Assembly (NCBI RefSeq): GCF_001949145.1
Contig: NW_019091402.1
Span: 757,727 to 821,726 of the forward strand
Direction of reading: 5' to 3'
DNA from: Acanthaster planci
Taxonomy: Eukaryota > Echinodermata > Asteroidea > Valvatida > Acanthasteridae
DNA: 64,000 nt
How positions within the stretch are numbered: position 1 is the stretch's first letter; every line of letters begins with the position of its first letter. The notes below the pieces were generated by a model, which did no database searches, was not told the DNA's origin, and was given only the letters and a program-made list of their open reading frames with translations. The position numbers and the translations under genes are program-made. Positions 63,601-64,000 of this stretch are shown here, piece by piece.

Positions 63601-64000
63601 TTTTGTCATCAATGCCAATCAAATGGGCATCCCCAAGGGCCAGATCTGAAACAAACACATGAAGAAAAAGAATTTGGATGAGAATATAAGAAGAGCTTTG
63701 TGACGATGTAACGATTTTAGAATTATGTCACATCTCCTAAGATCACAAAGTTTCACCGCTGCTGGTACCTTGCCAGCTTCACACAGGCAGATTTCCTCCT
63801 TTTATCTCCGTTTTAAAACTGCATGACAGTACATGGTGAAACGCACAAATGCTCAATTCCAATCAATGCACACACAAACAAACCAGGGAGCTCCAATCAT
63901 GGATTGGCTACAAGTTATACTTTAATTCCCACGATGACAACACCTTGCATTTTTCCTGCCAGCTCGTACTGAGTTTCCGGCTGGTCTGATCTCCTCTGTA
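60688..64000 (-). CDS. CHD1L: CHD1L (ALC1) 3' end: macro domain plus C-terminal BRCT
   Basis: Seven exons in transcript order: 64000-63944 (continues outside), 63645-63575, 63264-63150, 62922-62814, 61936-61682, 61386-61314, 60807-60688 (stop TAG). They encode 265 residues. Seen: the macro domain end with [60 protein letters not shown] and GISTYIYYFPR, each close to human CHD1L. Then comes a Ser/Pro/Thr-rich linker of about 50 residues, then a BRCT domain: [55 protein letters not shown]. Known: CHD1L is a SNF2 chromatin remodeller switched on by poly(ADP-ribose) binding to its macro domain; the human protein stops soon after YYFPR. The BRCT resembles the XRCC1/LIG3 type. The ATPase part lies outside the window. 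Confidence 0.88.
61387..61681 (-). other. CHD1L: U12-type AT-AC intron in the CHD1L BRCT
   Basis: The 295-nt intron begins atatcctttg and ends ggttcac on the minus strand. It has cccttaac (plus 397-404 of 61000), 11 nt before the acceptor, close to the U12 branch site consensus. Splicing here joins GC to G and restores RYIVAYDGD; no GT-AG choice does. Confidence 0.8.
61937..62813 (-). other. CHD1L: Probable U12-type GT-AG intron before the CHD1L BRCT exon
   Basis: The donor is gtatccttg, the U12 consensus, and splicing gives TYIYYFPR as in human CHD1L. tccttagc lies 13 nt before the exon, one base from the U12 branch consensus. A U2-style donor, gtgagt, begins 8 nt inside. Confidence 0.65.
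62261..62586 (+). repeat. 47-bp minisatellite, seven copies
   Basis: Copies start at 62261, 62308, 62355, 62402, 62449, 62496 and 62543, each near cagtgatggataccaggcaa plus 27 more bases. Variants (ggcctgg or gggctgg; cctaa or cctag) recur in a pattern that suggests two- or three-copy blocks were duplicated. It lies in the CHD1L intron at 61937-62813. Confidence 0.95.

Noticed and set aside
63440-63658. KMSRSKGN read as an aminoacyl-tRNA synthetase KMSKS motif
   Set aside because: The neighbouring exons ([22 protein letters not shown]) are the CHD1L macro domain, where this stretch aligns with the human protein.
1-64000. CRISPR arrays, operons, phage or other prokaryotic systems
   Set aside because: The genes are spliced animal genes; tandem repeats here are minisatellites without unique spacers.
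1-64000. tRNA or rRNA genes
   Set aside because: Only tRNA-like halves of SINE fragments were seen; none folds into a complete tRNA by eye.

Overview
This window is animal nuclear DNA. Its genes have many introns, its introns carry short interspersed repeats, and there are no operons. Proteins read from the exons resemble vertebrate orthologues closely (TM9SF4 and FAM91A1 most of all). Together with intron style, a tandem regucalcin pair and the repeat types, this suggests an invertebrate deuterostome. My best guess is an echinoderm such as a sea star; a cephalochordate is not excluded. The species call is inference.

Layout. (1) 1-8636, plus: C-terminal two thirds of TM9SF4, entering from the left edge, with one membrane exon present twice beside an assembly gap. 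(2) 12183-17140, minus: a complete six-exon microsomal cytochrome P450 (516 aa, CYP2 clan). (3) 22517-28413, minus: a complete ten-exon NagA-type amidohydrolase (411 aa). (4) 28715-42565, plus: complete FAM91A1 (20 exons, 845 aa) with two candidate alternative microexons and one GC-AG intron; it starts 301 bp from gene 3 in divergent orientation. (5) 47245-50779 and 55199-58733, minus: two regucalcin/SMP-30 genes of identical five-exon structure, plus a decayed last-exon copy at 46541-46625. (6) 60688-64000, minus: 3' end of CHD1L (ALC1), running off the right edge. It carries the macro domain and then a BRCT domain that human CHD1L lacks; the two introns around the first BRCT exon look U12-type.

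Exon ends were set from splice dinucleotides, unbroken reading phase and protein family alignment. Every exon chain closes in frame. Coding genes occupy most of the window; the remainder is introns, UTRs, intergenic spacers, MITE-like inverted repeats, tRNA-derived SINE pieces and minisatellites.

The genes do not form one pathway. TM9SF4 and FAM91A1 both act in Golgi/endosome trafficking, but I see no sign that their linkage is functional. The observations most worth a second look are the CHD1L-BRCT architecture with its U12-like introns and overlapping donor sites, the FAM91A1 microexons, the NagA-type protein that differs from AMDHD2, and the duplicated TM9SF4 exon.
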